This document shows positions 45,703 through 57,600 of a stretch of 64,000 bases of DNA, in pieces. Every line of letters begins with the position of its first letter. The first letter of the stretch is position 1. Source of the stretch: Tanytarsus gracilentus (taxonomy: Eukaryota; Arthropoda; Insecta; Diptera; Chironomidae); the NCBI GenBank assembly GCA_038502055.1, contig JAXRKN010000020.1, positions 62,001-126,000 on the forward strand, given 5' to 3'. The notes below the pieces were generated by a model. The model was not told the DNA's origin and did not search any database. It saw nothing but the letters and a program-made list of their open reading frames with translations. The translations under genes were made by a program, and so were the position numbers.

Positions 45703-47324
45703 CTAAAAACTAATTTATAGAATTGATAAAAATTATAATTTAAAAACAATGAAAAAATGAAGAATAATTTAAATAATGTTTGATGACTTCTAATTTTTTT
45801 AATACACAGATAACAAAAATTTACTAGAAAATATTTCGCTTTATGTTTTAAGAAAATTTCTTAAAAATTTTTAAATCCAGAAAATTTCTTAAACCCAAAA
45901 AAATCTTTTTATCTCAAAAAAAACTAAAACTAAAGGAAAAAATTCGAATATTCTAAAAAAACATTTAAAAAAGCTTTTCTTAACTTCTAAACTTAAACCC
46001 TAAAAAAATAACAACAAAAAATTTTCTCAAAATTGTTTTTGTCTTTTCATGTTTTTCTGTTTTTTATGTGAAACTGATAAGAAAAATTTTCGATGAATTT
46101 TTAGTCCGCTGTGTGAAATGTTAGTGAGAAATTTATTTATTTTTTGTGATGGCGATCGGGTTCGTGTGATTTTAAAGGTTAGATCCTTGTGTTGTCTGTT
46201 GTTGTATGTTAGTGTTCATCAATCCACAGCCAGTAAAATCTATAAATATAATTTTTTGAGTTATCTCTCTTATTTTTTTCTTTGATTGACTTATTTAGCT
46301 TTGTAATTTGTTGCAAACTTTGTGACTTAATTGAGAAAATTATTTGAGTGGTTTTTAAAATTAAATTTGCGGCGAGCAAAAGTTTCTTATTTTGTAAATA
46401 GAAAGTTTTTACAGAATTTTTATGCTTAAAGATTAAAACAAGGTTGAGTGAGGGTGGAAAAGTCGAGTAAAGAGATAAAATTTCCTTTTTTTGTATACTA
46501 AATTTTTTAAAAAACTAAAACTTAAGTTTTACTAGAATTCCGAAAACAAAATTTGAAATTTTCAGAAAAAAATAAAATCAATTTTTAATTTTCCTAAAAT
46601 TTAAATAATTTTTTCTTGGAAAATAATTTTTCCGGAATAGTTTTCACCCCTTCAGTGAACTTTTCAACCCCCACTTTTAATATTGCACCAAATGATTTTA
46701 AAAATATTTCATTAACTTACTTTTTAGTGTGTTCAGTTTATGTTTGAGAGTGGCATTGTTCGTGTTGTTGTGTTTTTTAATAATTGTTAGTTAAAGTTTT
46801 TCATTTTAAATTGTAGACTTTTCAATAAGATTTTCTGATATTTTTCATGTGTCATCTGTTTGGGAGAGAGAGAAGAAAGAAGGAAAAAGAGAAAATTTGT
46901 TTTTTTCAGTTAGTGAAATGAGAAAATTTTTGAGTGTAAAAATATTTTTTGGTGTAAATAAATTTTTCATATAGTATTTTTTTTCTTACAGATATGTGAG
47001 CAGCAGTTTTTTTCATCTCAAGCGATTTTTGATCCTGCTGATGATAGTCTTTAAGTTGTTTCATCATTGTGTGGTTTTTTCCATTTTTCGTGTGGTGTAA
47101 TTTTCAGTGGGAATATTTTCAAGTGTATTTTTTGTCATTTCATAGCCTTAAGAACTAATTTTTAGTATTTTTTTTGCTTAATTTATTTACGTGGAACTTT
47201 TAATATCCTTTAAATTTATTTCGGTGAAGTTTATGAATTTTTATTATCAACTTGAATTGAAGTTTTTAGTGAGGTTGTTTTAAAATTTATTGCACGAATT
47301 TAGGATTAAAATTTAATAAATTTT

Positions 47325-47496
47325 TTATAGCTCCGCTATTGATTTAGTTGCTGTTATTAAATTATTGAAGCTCACCTAAAAATTTGAAAAGCTTGAAAAA
47401 ATTATTTGAAAATAAAATTTATAGCTCCGCTATTGATTTAATTTGCAATCAAATATTAAATTTTTTAAATTTTTATAGCTCCGCTATTGATTTAAA
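47325..47496 (+). repeat. Three copies of a small hairpin element
   Basis: TTATAGCTCCGCTATTGATT begins at 47325, 47419 and 47473. Its core ATAGC-TCC-GCTAT is a perfect five-base-pair hairpin with a three-base loop. The copies are exact over more than 20 bases, although the spacer between them is unrelated AT-rich sequence. It lies about 1.2 kb past the smooth stop codon. Confidence 0.8.
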
Positions 47497-48609
47497 TTTC
47501 TAATAAAATTCAAAAATTATAGAAAAAATCATTTTAAATTTTTATTAAACTAAAATTAAAATTTATTTATAAAATTAAATTTTTCTTAAATAAAAGTTTA
47601 TTTAAAACAAAATCACAAAAATCTTAATTCAAGTTGAATTTTCATAAATTTTTAAGTAATCGAAATATTTTTTCAACTGTCATTAAAGACAAAAAGCTTT
47701 TTCACTATAAAAAAATTTAAATCTTTTCTCTTTTTTTCTTCTAAAATGATAAATCTCTAAAAATGTGTGCTTGATAATTTTTCTTTCCATTTTTTTAAGG
47801 ATATGTAAAAGGTTCTCTACACAAATTTCATTAAAGTTTTTTTTGGTTTTATTTTGCCTCTATTTTATGGCCATTTCTTGAGATTTTCTCACGATAAATT
47901 TTAAGTAAATATTTTTTCTTATTTATCTCACATTATATTGTCTAATTCCATTGGTGAATAATTTAAGTTTTCTTTAGGTTAAATTTCTTTAATACTTTTT
48001 CGTCTTCGTATCAATTTTTTTTTAATTTTAAAATTTAAATTCGAAATTAAAGTGAAAATTTTTTCAAATCATTGGAAAAAAAAATAATTTTTAATATAAA
48101 ATTCCAATTTTGAGCATTTTTTACCTTTTTTTGCACAAATTTCAAGACTGGAAGACAAAAAATTAAATTAAGTAAAATTCAACAGAAGAAAAATCACAAA
48201 AAATTTTCTTAAACTTTCTAATAAAAATTCATTTTCTATTAAAAACTTTTCTATGCGTAAAAAATTCTTAGGTTTGAAGCCATTTTATGCGTTTTTTGGG
48301 ATATCGCACACCAAATTTAATTAAATATTTTTATTCTCTATCCTAATTTGCAAATTTTCAAATTAATTTTAAAAATTTTCTCTCGCAAAAATCATTCGAT
48401 CACAAAATCAAAGAATAATTTCGAAACAAATCATCAAATTTGTCTTTTTTTTCAGGAGTTGAAAATTTTGCTCGTTGCTAATACATTAAAATGTCTTCAC
48501 TAAGTGCTGTCTTACTAACTTAACTCTAACTTTCTCTTTTTTATATAAACAAAATTGACAATTTTTATACAAAGATTTTTTTATCATCACTTTAAAGTTG
48601 CGAATTTTT

Positions 48610-51600
48610 TTACACCATTTTCTCGCCATCGCCATTCTTTTCGTCACCGTTAAAGTTGGCATTGAGATTTTTGGACGAGGAGAAGCAGAGCTTCATGATG
48701 AATGGAAATTTGGCTCCTAAAATTATTTCGAAATTAATTTAAAGAATTTAAATAAAGTTTGAATCTTCCTGGATGTCGGAAAAATTTAATTCGAAAATAT
48801 TTAGGGACACTTTTGAGTTAGGATCAACTACCCTAATTTTAAATTCTAATTCGAGACACTTTTAAGTTAGGATCAACCACCCTAATTTTGAAAATTTAAA
48901 ATCAACATCCAGTAAATTCTCCCTCGTTCTCACCTTTACTTTCAATGGCGCTATGATTGCACTTCATGATGGCTAAAACAGCTTGAGCAATGGATGGAAA
49001 TTCAACGAGTCCCGACGACGATCGCTCGGTCTTGAGTGGAAACATTCGAATTGCCGCTGGTGGAACTTCTTTCTTGTTGAAAATGTCGAGCAATTGGTCT
49101 TCAGTGAGAGTCGGCGGTGTATTGAAGAAGTGAAGAATCTAAAAATAATTTTTTAATTAATTTTAATTTAAATTTAAATAATTTTCTTTTCTTACTTTGC
49201 TCGGTGGCTGAATTCGATTTTTACACGCTTGTGCGAGCGAAAGGAAGCGATTGTTCTTGGAGCCTGTGTACTCTTTGAAGCTTGGCGAGTTGTCTGGAAG
49301 ATTGAAGGGATTCGTCACCTCCGATAGGAAACTTTGTTTTGAGAAACTGGAAAGAAATTTTTAATTAAATTAATTTTTTCACGTCAAAATTTTTCCAACT
49401 CACGCTATTTGAAGTTTTCCATTGCTGCCAATCGGAATGTTGTTCAAGTGCTGCACGCATCGCTCAACTGCCACTGGTTCGCCCATCTGCACCATCGCCG
49501 TGCCCTCTTTGGTCTTCAAAAATTTAATCCGAGCCACATTACCTGCCAAAAAAAGTTCTGCTTTATCGACGAAAATCTTCTTTACCCTCACTCGAGCACT
49601 CACCATACAAACACACGAGATTAAAGAGTTTATCTGTGTTCGAAGTCGTTTGATCGAGTCCATACACCATCATGACAGCCGCCTGCTGTTGATTCTGTGC
49701 CGTGAACTGAGTCGTGGCATTACGATTGGCGGCGAGCTGTGGCGGTTCCTTCATGAGACTCTGCGGTGGCGCTGGCTGTGGTTTCCATGGTTCAGCTGGA
49801 ATTGTTGGCGTTGGCGGTGCGGTTGGAATGGCTTGAATTGTGCCATTTGTTTGCGGATATTCGGGTGCTGGGACAAAGGAATAGCCAGGCGCTGCTGTGC
49901 CTAAAAGTGGCGGCTCTAAAATGAGAAAAAATGCGAGAAAAGAATTAATGAAAGTTTCTCCGTGATTTTATAATTATTACAAATTGCTTCATGTTGATGA
50001 AAATGTGGTAATTAATTCTCATACCGAGATTGATTTGTTTACTAGCACAAAAATATTATGTAAGCTCTTTTGTTGATGGATAAAAAGACGATAATTGAGT
50101 TTGGTAAAATTTTAATGGAATTGAGTGAAAAATAATGGACAGAATTTGTGGGAGAAAAAATTAATTTTTAGGTAATTAAGAAATGTTTTTTAGTTTTCTT
50201 AATTTTAGATTAATTTGTGTTAAAAATTATTAAGAAAATTGTTTAAAATTCTATGAAAATTTGTGTTTATTTTTTTTTAAATTTTGCTTACTATTTTATA
50301 AATTTATTAATTTTTTCTAGGCCTGGAAAGCAAGTGCACGGTTTTTTATGAATGCACAAATTGAGCTCCGAAATCACATTTTTGCACTGGAATCACATTT
50401 ATGCACAAAAGGTGCACTTGCTTTCCATGCCTTGAACTTTTTACTTTTGAATCTCTAAAATTTCTCCATGTATTCATAATCTAAGATCTCAATCGCCTTA
50501 CAACCTTCTTAATAGCCAACTTCCTTCATTTTCAGCACCCTCAATTAACGCCAAAGTCCTTCCACCTATTAACTAATGACTCAACTGCCAAAATGTAAAT
50601 TGTCAACGAAAGAAATTCCACCGCACTTTTTCTTCAACTACATTCATTAATCATCGAACTCGATTTACGCTCATAAATTTCCATTTCAATGAGCAACACA
50701 AAAAAACATCTGAATGTGTGCGGCTACCGAAAGAAGGCGGCGAGAAAGAAGTGAAATAATGAGAAATAACCAGTTCAAGTACGAAAAAAAAACAAAACCA
50801 CGAAAGTGAAAGTTTATTCATCGCCACACATCCAAACCGATCGATTCTTTTTTGACAATCGATTCAACAAGTTTTTCTCAATTGACAGACTAATTTTCAC
50901 ACTGTGCGGCATAGAAATTATTTTAAATTAAATTTTGCAGAGTGACAGCGGGAAAAAAATGTTGAAATATTTTTTTTTCGATTGTTTTCAGCGCGGGGGA
51001 GCAAGAATTGAAATTCGAGAAACTCGAGCTGCGGTTTGGTGGCAAAAAATGAACTTGTTGATGTTTGAAGTGTGTCAGAAATTCGCTAAATTGAATTTGA
51101 ACGCTTTTGTGGGGTTTAAAATTGATTTCTTTATAAATTCAACACGGAAGAAGTTTTTCTTTATTGACTGATGAATAATTTTCATTCGCTTTTCCTCGAC
51201 TTCTATTAATTGCACTTATTTCATGTTAAACGAGTACGAAAAATTTTTCAAACTGCGAAATGAAAAGTGATCGAGTGAAGTGAAAAATTGATGCAACGAT
51301 GCATGTCTAAGAGGGAAATTGAGAGAAAATTAATTGGCTTTACAGACTTCACACAAAAAACTTTGTCGGCTTGGTTCTTCTTGCTTGCTTGATGAAGTCG
51401 AGAGGGAATTTCAAAAATTTTCACTCGGCTCTTTGAGTTTAATTGCATCGGGCTGATGAATGCGTTTAAGTTTCTGTTGTTAAAGGTGCATTAAATGAGA
51501 TGAGATTTGTTTAAAGTCTTCCATACATTCAACTCATAACATTCGTCTCACATCAAAGCATTGAAAGTTTCGATAAATCGATTACGGCTCGCTTGAAAAT

Positions 51601-54600
51601 TCAAACGACTTCCTCACTTTCTTTTGTTTCAATTTTTGCTCACTTTATTTAGTTGTAAAAGTTTGACGAGTTTGCGAGTCATTTCATCACTTTTTAGTAA
51701 AAATAGAAAGGAAAATTTTAAAAAGTTTTCATCACTTTTTAATAAAATTAAAATTAATTTTTTAAAATTTTTCATGATAAATTCCTCAGACATAAATTCT
51801 ACACGACAATCGTAATTTGTGCTGTGTTGAGAGTGTAATTAGTTAATAACCTCCACACACGTAAACGAGCCACACTTGAAAACTAGTGCAACGAACGGAA
51901 TTGCGACGTGCGGAGGAAGAAACTCGTTTAAGGCCATTAATATGATTAGAACCTCGACTTGCCATTATAAAAATTGAAACCTGTTTGAAAAACTTGTGAA
52001 TGCAATTCCGGTCGAGTGCGTTATCAAACTTGGTTAGAATTCTACGTAATAATTTTTTTTACAGTTGAGTCGTTCGTAGAAATGTGTTGAGGCAATTAAA
52101 ATTCTTGGTGGATATTTCAGTTTTACCTTTAAAACACTTCTAAGGCTTTCCTAATTCCCTCAACTCACTTCGTATCCCATCTAATCTCTTTAGATATTCA
52201 GTGAATTAGTTTGAGTCTCACCTTAAAAAAAGAGAGAGTCTAGGGTTGAGAACGTAAGTTTAAAAGAGCCATAATAAAAATCTAGGTTCATTTTAGGCAT
52301 TTTCTGGAACTTGAAAGTATTAAAAAAATTTATGGTATTTAAAAACTAATCATGAAATTTTAAATGCTCTTAAAGACCTTTAATGTATTAGAAGACAAAT
52401 CAAAAACCTTCAGGTTCCTTTAAGAGACATCAATGTACCTTATGACCTCTTTAGGACCCTTTAAAACCGATCAAGGTACTTTTTGGCTTCCTAAAGACCC
52501 ATCAAGATATCTTATGACCTGTTTAAGACCTCTTAAGACCCATCGAGATTTCTTACGACCTCTTCGGGTTTCTTTAAGACCTATCAAGGTACCTTATGAC
52601 CTTTTTAAGACCCATCGAGGTACCTAATGACCCCTTCAGGATACTTCACTACCTTAACATACAAAAATCATCTTTTTATGAAGTTTGCATGCTATTGAAT
52701 TCCTTGCAATTTATCCATTAGGTCTTGTCACCTTAAGACCAACTCAAAACCCACTTGCTACCCATTCAAAATCCTCTTAGTTTTCAGCCCTAGAAAAAAA
52801 ACCTCTAAACCCTTCTCACTTCTCATGACTCCATAATGCACTGCGACATTTAGTCCGACATTATTCGAAACGTAAAATTTATTCCTTGACGCAATCTGAT
52901 TAAGGCCGAAAAAAAAGTTCTTTAAGGAAAGTTTCTCTTTGACTAATGGCCCTTTTGTTGAGAAAACTTTGTGTCGCATTGCATAAATTTTCGTGAGCAT
53001 TAGCATGATGATAAATTAGAGCAAAAATATTGTCAAATTTAATTTTTATAATGCCAAAAAAATGAAGAAAATTTTCCGAGAATCAAAAGCATTTAAATCA
53101 AACACAAAAGCATTTTTTTTGTATAGAAAAAACTTTCCAGACTCAATTTTCAATTAAATGCCACAAAAAAGCACGCACATGTTCATTTCTTGTTATTGTC
53201 AAAGTAAGAAAAAAATCAACAATGACTTTCAGTTGTTGAACTTCCATCAAAGTAACGAAAACAATCAAATTTCATTGTTATTTCTCTCAATAAACTTCCA
53301 AACATGGCAACGCAGCTAAACGAAAAACTCAAAAAACCTCACGCACAGCCTGTAATAATGACCGCATCTTAAATAAAAAACAATAATCAACTTAATTTGC
53401 TTGTAGGCAACGAAAAAAGCACGCGATGATTGAGAGTTGTATGTTTGTCGTCTAATGGACGCTTCCTCCCGGCTGATTGATCGATTTCCCGTTGCTAGTG
53501 ATGGAAAATGTGGAGAAAGTGACCGTGAAATATGATCCGAGAACTTTTTAATTACAAAAATATTTCGCCACCGCATTTGTAATTTTCAATTTCTTCCGCT
53601 TCACCTCACACACATTCGAAACCATCATCAGTAACTCACATTGTGTTACAAGTAAGTTAATTTTATGCTGGTAATGAAAAAGCAGCCACACACATCAATA
53701 ATGAGCGAGGCATAAAAAGGCACAACAGCAGGTGCACCCGATGGCGTTCGATTGTTACATAAAAGTAACAGAGTTTAAGTGAATGGCTGTGAAAGGTCAA
53801 CGCAACAGGTTAACTGTGAGTTGAGTGATGTTAAATGAAGTCATGATGAGTGAAAATTAAAATGTTTGATGGATTTTGAAGATTTGAAAATTAAATTATT
53901 TTTAGAGTAAAATTTTTACCAAAATTATTTTTACCCTAAATTTTTCAATAAAATTCAATTTTTATTCATTTTTTCCATTTACTTTTTCACTAATTTAAAT
54001 TCATCGTTTTTTGTCAAACAAACTTGTGAGAAGAGAAAAAAGCCGACAGACAATTTAAGCTCGAGCAGCCACTTAAGCGGCACCTTACACATGTTCATCG
54101 TGAATTAAGTTTTCGATGCTCATTAATTCTCTTCTCTCTTCTCACCTCATCGGCCTCTTTTTCATCTTCATTGTGTCAAAAAGATTGTAAACAAATTTGA
54201 TATGAGAGAAGAAAAAAATTCAAAATTTGTTGAGGTAGGGAAGGAAAAAAAAGTTTGACTAATAAGATTTTGATGGATTTTATGGAGATTTTAGAGTTGA
54301 ATTAAAAAAGGTTTAAAAATTTCCATTTTTTGAGATTTTATGATTTTTGATAATTATTTATTAAAATTTTTTTTAAAACATGAAATTTTTCTCTTATGAA
54401 TTTTATATAAAAAAATTAGTCAATTTTGTAATTTAACTAAATAAATTTCGAGTTAGAGAAGTTTTACTGTATCAATCTGAATTAACGAGGTTTTACTGTA
54501 TCAATCTGTATTAACGAGGTTTTACAGTACGAATCTGAATTAACGAGGTTTAACTGTATGAATCTGAATTAACGAGGTTTTTTTTTTGAATCGAAATTTA

Positions 54601-57600
54601 ATTTTTCAATTTTTTCTAGAGAAAATGAGATGATGACATTTAAGTAAGTGTAAATAAAAAGGGGGAAAATCAATCCATAAAATTGTGGAATTTTTACGAT
54701 CTTAATCAATTAAAAATATTTAAAAGCTCTCAAACAATTTTAATTAATCTTTTAAAACTATCCAAAATAACCTCAAATAATTTTCAATTTTCTCTCCAAG
54801 CTTTTGCCAAAAAAAGCAAAAACTTTTCCGCTCTCGAAGTAATTTTTCGCACAATAATGCAATAAAAATCCGGCCATAAATAACTTCTTTAACTCATGTA
54901 ATTGGCCATTAAGCTTATTTATAAGTTTTTCATCCGACTTGTAGCTTCACATCCTGCATTAACTCGCTTTTTGCCAATTTTCACGAACAAATGAGCGAAT
55001 TACTTGAATATTTTCATGCCAAAAGTGAATCATCAAGTGTAAGAGCAGAAAAACATAAATTTATAGTGAATCAGAGGGTCTTTAAATACCAAAGTGAATT
55101 CAACAATACTCAAATTGACTGCCAAGAAGTAAAAAATTCCGCGCGACGATGCCAAAAAAATGAAATTTTAAAAAAACAATTGAGAAAAATTTTCTGCACT
55201 AACAAGCTCGAAAATGAAAGCATGAAAAATTTCTTTATTGATTTGTTATTTCGATGATTTATAAGCGAGTTGAATTTCTCGTGATTTATTTGAAATTCGT
55301 GGGAAAAAAAGATGATGAGTGATGAGTAAATTTTTGGAAATGATGAATTGACGGAATTTTTGTTTAGAAAAATGTGAAAAAGTTTTAAAAATATTTTTTC
55401 AACCTCTTTTAACAACAAAATTTGCTTTCTCATTTATTAAAAGTAATTCCAGCACTTTCCTCAATAAATGACTTCCATTAATTTTAATAAAAACCTTTTA
55501 CGCGATGAAAATTTCCTTTGGTCCTTTTTTGAGGAAATTTATGCAAAGTTTTCTTCCCGCTAATGACTATAAACTTTTATGAACTCGAGCTGCTGCTTGT
55601 GGCAATGATTTAGAGACACTTTGTGAGCTTCCGAGTGCCGTTAGAAAAAGGTTTATTGATTTTTTTAAGAATGGTATGAAAATTTTATGGGTAATTGAGA
55701 AAAAGTGAAGAAAATATGTTGAAATAAAATTTTGAGGGATTTTTAAAAAAATTTTAAAGTCGTTTTAAATTTAAAATTTTTAAAAACGTTAAAAAAATAT
55801 TTTAAAATTTTAAAACTTCATTTTCGATTTGTAAGAAGAAATATTTTAAAATTTTTTAGTTGTTTTGAATTTTAAAAATTATTTAAATTTTTGAAAAACG
55901 TTAAAAATATTCATAAAATTTTTTTAACCCCAAAATTTTTAAATTTTCGATTTTTAATTCATCGAAAAACCTTTCAAGTAATCTCTAATTTTACACACAC
56001 TAACGAATGGCATGCGGATGCAGTTCTTTTGGCATGGCATGAATCGAAAAGTGCATAAGAAGCGAAAAAATCTATTCTTAATTGTTTGAGTGATGCAAAA
56101 CAATGAAAGTGTGTGTGATGGGTCGTAAAATTAGTTTTAAAATAAAGCGAAAGATTAAGAAGAAGAATTGAAGATGAGAGAAAATGAAGAAATGTGTCGA
56201 ATACAATTAAAAGAGATGTCTCAAGTGGTTAAGATGAAAAAAACTTGATTTTATGGTTTTTAAAATTTTATTTTTATAGAAGAAAAATTTTGCAATGTTA
56301 AAAAAATATTTAAAATTGTTTTAGTTTAAAAATTTAAAAATATATTTAGTTTAAAAATTTAAAAATATTTTGACCAAAATTTTAAAATTTTTTCTAGTTC
56401 AAATTTTTTGATTGATTGATTGAAAATCATTTTCATTAATTTTTTCATTCAAAATCTCATTTTTACCCCCTTAAAAATCTTATCAACCACCAAAACCCCT
56501 CAAACCAAACACAAAAAACTTTCAACAAGTTACAAAATGATTTTTCCTCATCATGTTTTCTCAATTTATCTTCGTTCCTCTTCCGACCGACTTAAAAACG
56601 TCATCTAAACTCAAATAAAAAGCCAATAAAAGCCAATCGACGCGTAAAAGCGTCTCGCAAGAGCAAAAAGTTTAATTTAGCGAGACAAAAAAATCGATTT
56701 GATTGTTGCTGAAAGGATAAGAAAGAAATTTTTTGTTTAAAGAGGAAGACAAAAAGATTAAAAGCTTTCATTATGAGTTTGAGATAAAACTTTAGAAAAT
56801 CGATGCTGAAGGAAAAGGTGAAAAAGTTTAGACGAGAAAGAAAATTGAGATGTTGCCTTCGGGAGAAAATTAAAAGGTACCGAGAAAAAGTTTTTCTTTG
56901 TGTTTAAAACAAAAATGATTAATTTCAAGATTCAAGAAATTAAAAAAGTTTGAAATAAAAACTTTTTTACTTTTTTGTATGTTTTGAGAATTTTTTATAA
57001 GTTTTTTAATAAAAATTTCGTAAATTTTTTTAAATTTTCTAATTTTAAAATCGATTTTAAAAAAAAAATCAAATTTTAACTTTAAAAATTATTTTAACTA
57101 AAATTTTAATTTTCCTGTAATTTTTTTAAAAACCAAATTTTAAATCATATTTTTTTTGAATTAAAATTTTAATTTTTCTCAAATATTTAAGCAAAAGTTC
57201 AAAGAAATTTTAAAGTTTTTCTTTGACATTTTTCATCTCAAACCCAAACTTAAAGCTCTTAAACTAACTTTAAAACAATTTTTTTACACTCATGAACTCA
57301 AAAACATCCAAAAATTTGTTTAACTTTACAGAAAGCTTTCCCATTGAACTTTTTTGACTTTTCCTTCCTTTAATGCCATGTCAGAAACTTTTTCATTTTC
57401 GATCGTCTCAAATATCAGCTTTTCTTTTCCTCAAAATTTAATTTAAACTTTTTCCTCTGAAAAACACCGGAAAAGCCATAAAAGCCTCAAAAATTTATTT
57501 TAAGTTCATCGAAATGTTCAATATTGAAATCGATATAGGTGAGAGGGGTAGTTTTCTCTGGTTATATTGCCATGGAATTTTTTAAAAATATTTTTACAAC

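Larger units (their letters stand above)
42244..48609. other. Long non-coding stretch downstream of smooth
   Basis: AT-rich DNA between tRNA-His and the smooth stop codon. Part may be the smooth 3'UTR, which is transcribed leftward. A minus-strand donor-like GAG|GTAAGT with an adjacent TGACGTCA lies at 42383-42398. A hydrophobic frame lies at 45334-45702 and a hairpin repeat at 47.3 kb. No gene is firmly supported. Confidence 0.4.

Noticed and set aside
49422..49904. 160-codon + strand frame
   Set aside because: Antisense to the smooth RRM3 exons.
49404..49915. First read as hephaestus (PTB)
   Set aside because: The motifs VMMVYGLDQ, NNRFLSLAQACKNRIQPP and KLCFSSSKNLN fit hnRNP L/Smooth, not PTB RRM3/RRM4.
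52433..52627. 64-codon frame with a repeated LRPLKTHR-like pattern
   Set aside because: It is a translation of the minisatellite; no start context and it decays with the repeat.
55110..55433. 107-codon minus-strand frame in the smooth intron
   Set aside because: Low-complexity Phe/Lys/Asn/Ser-rich sequence, overlapped by an equally long + strand frame; typical AT-rich noise.
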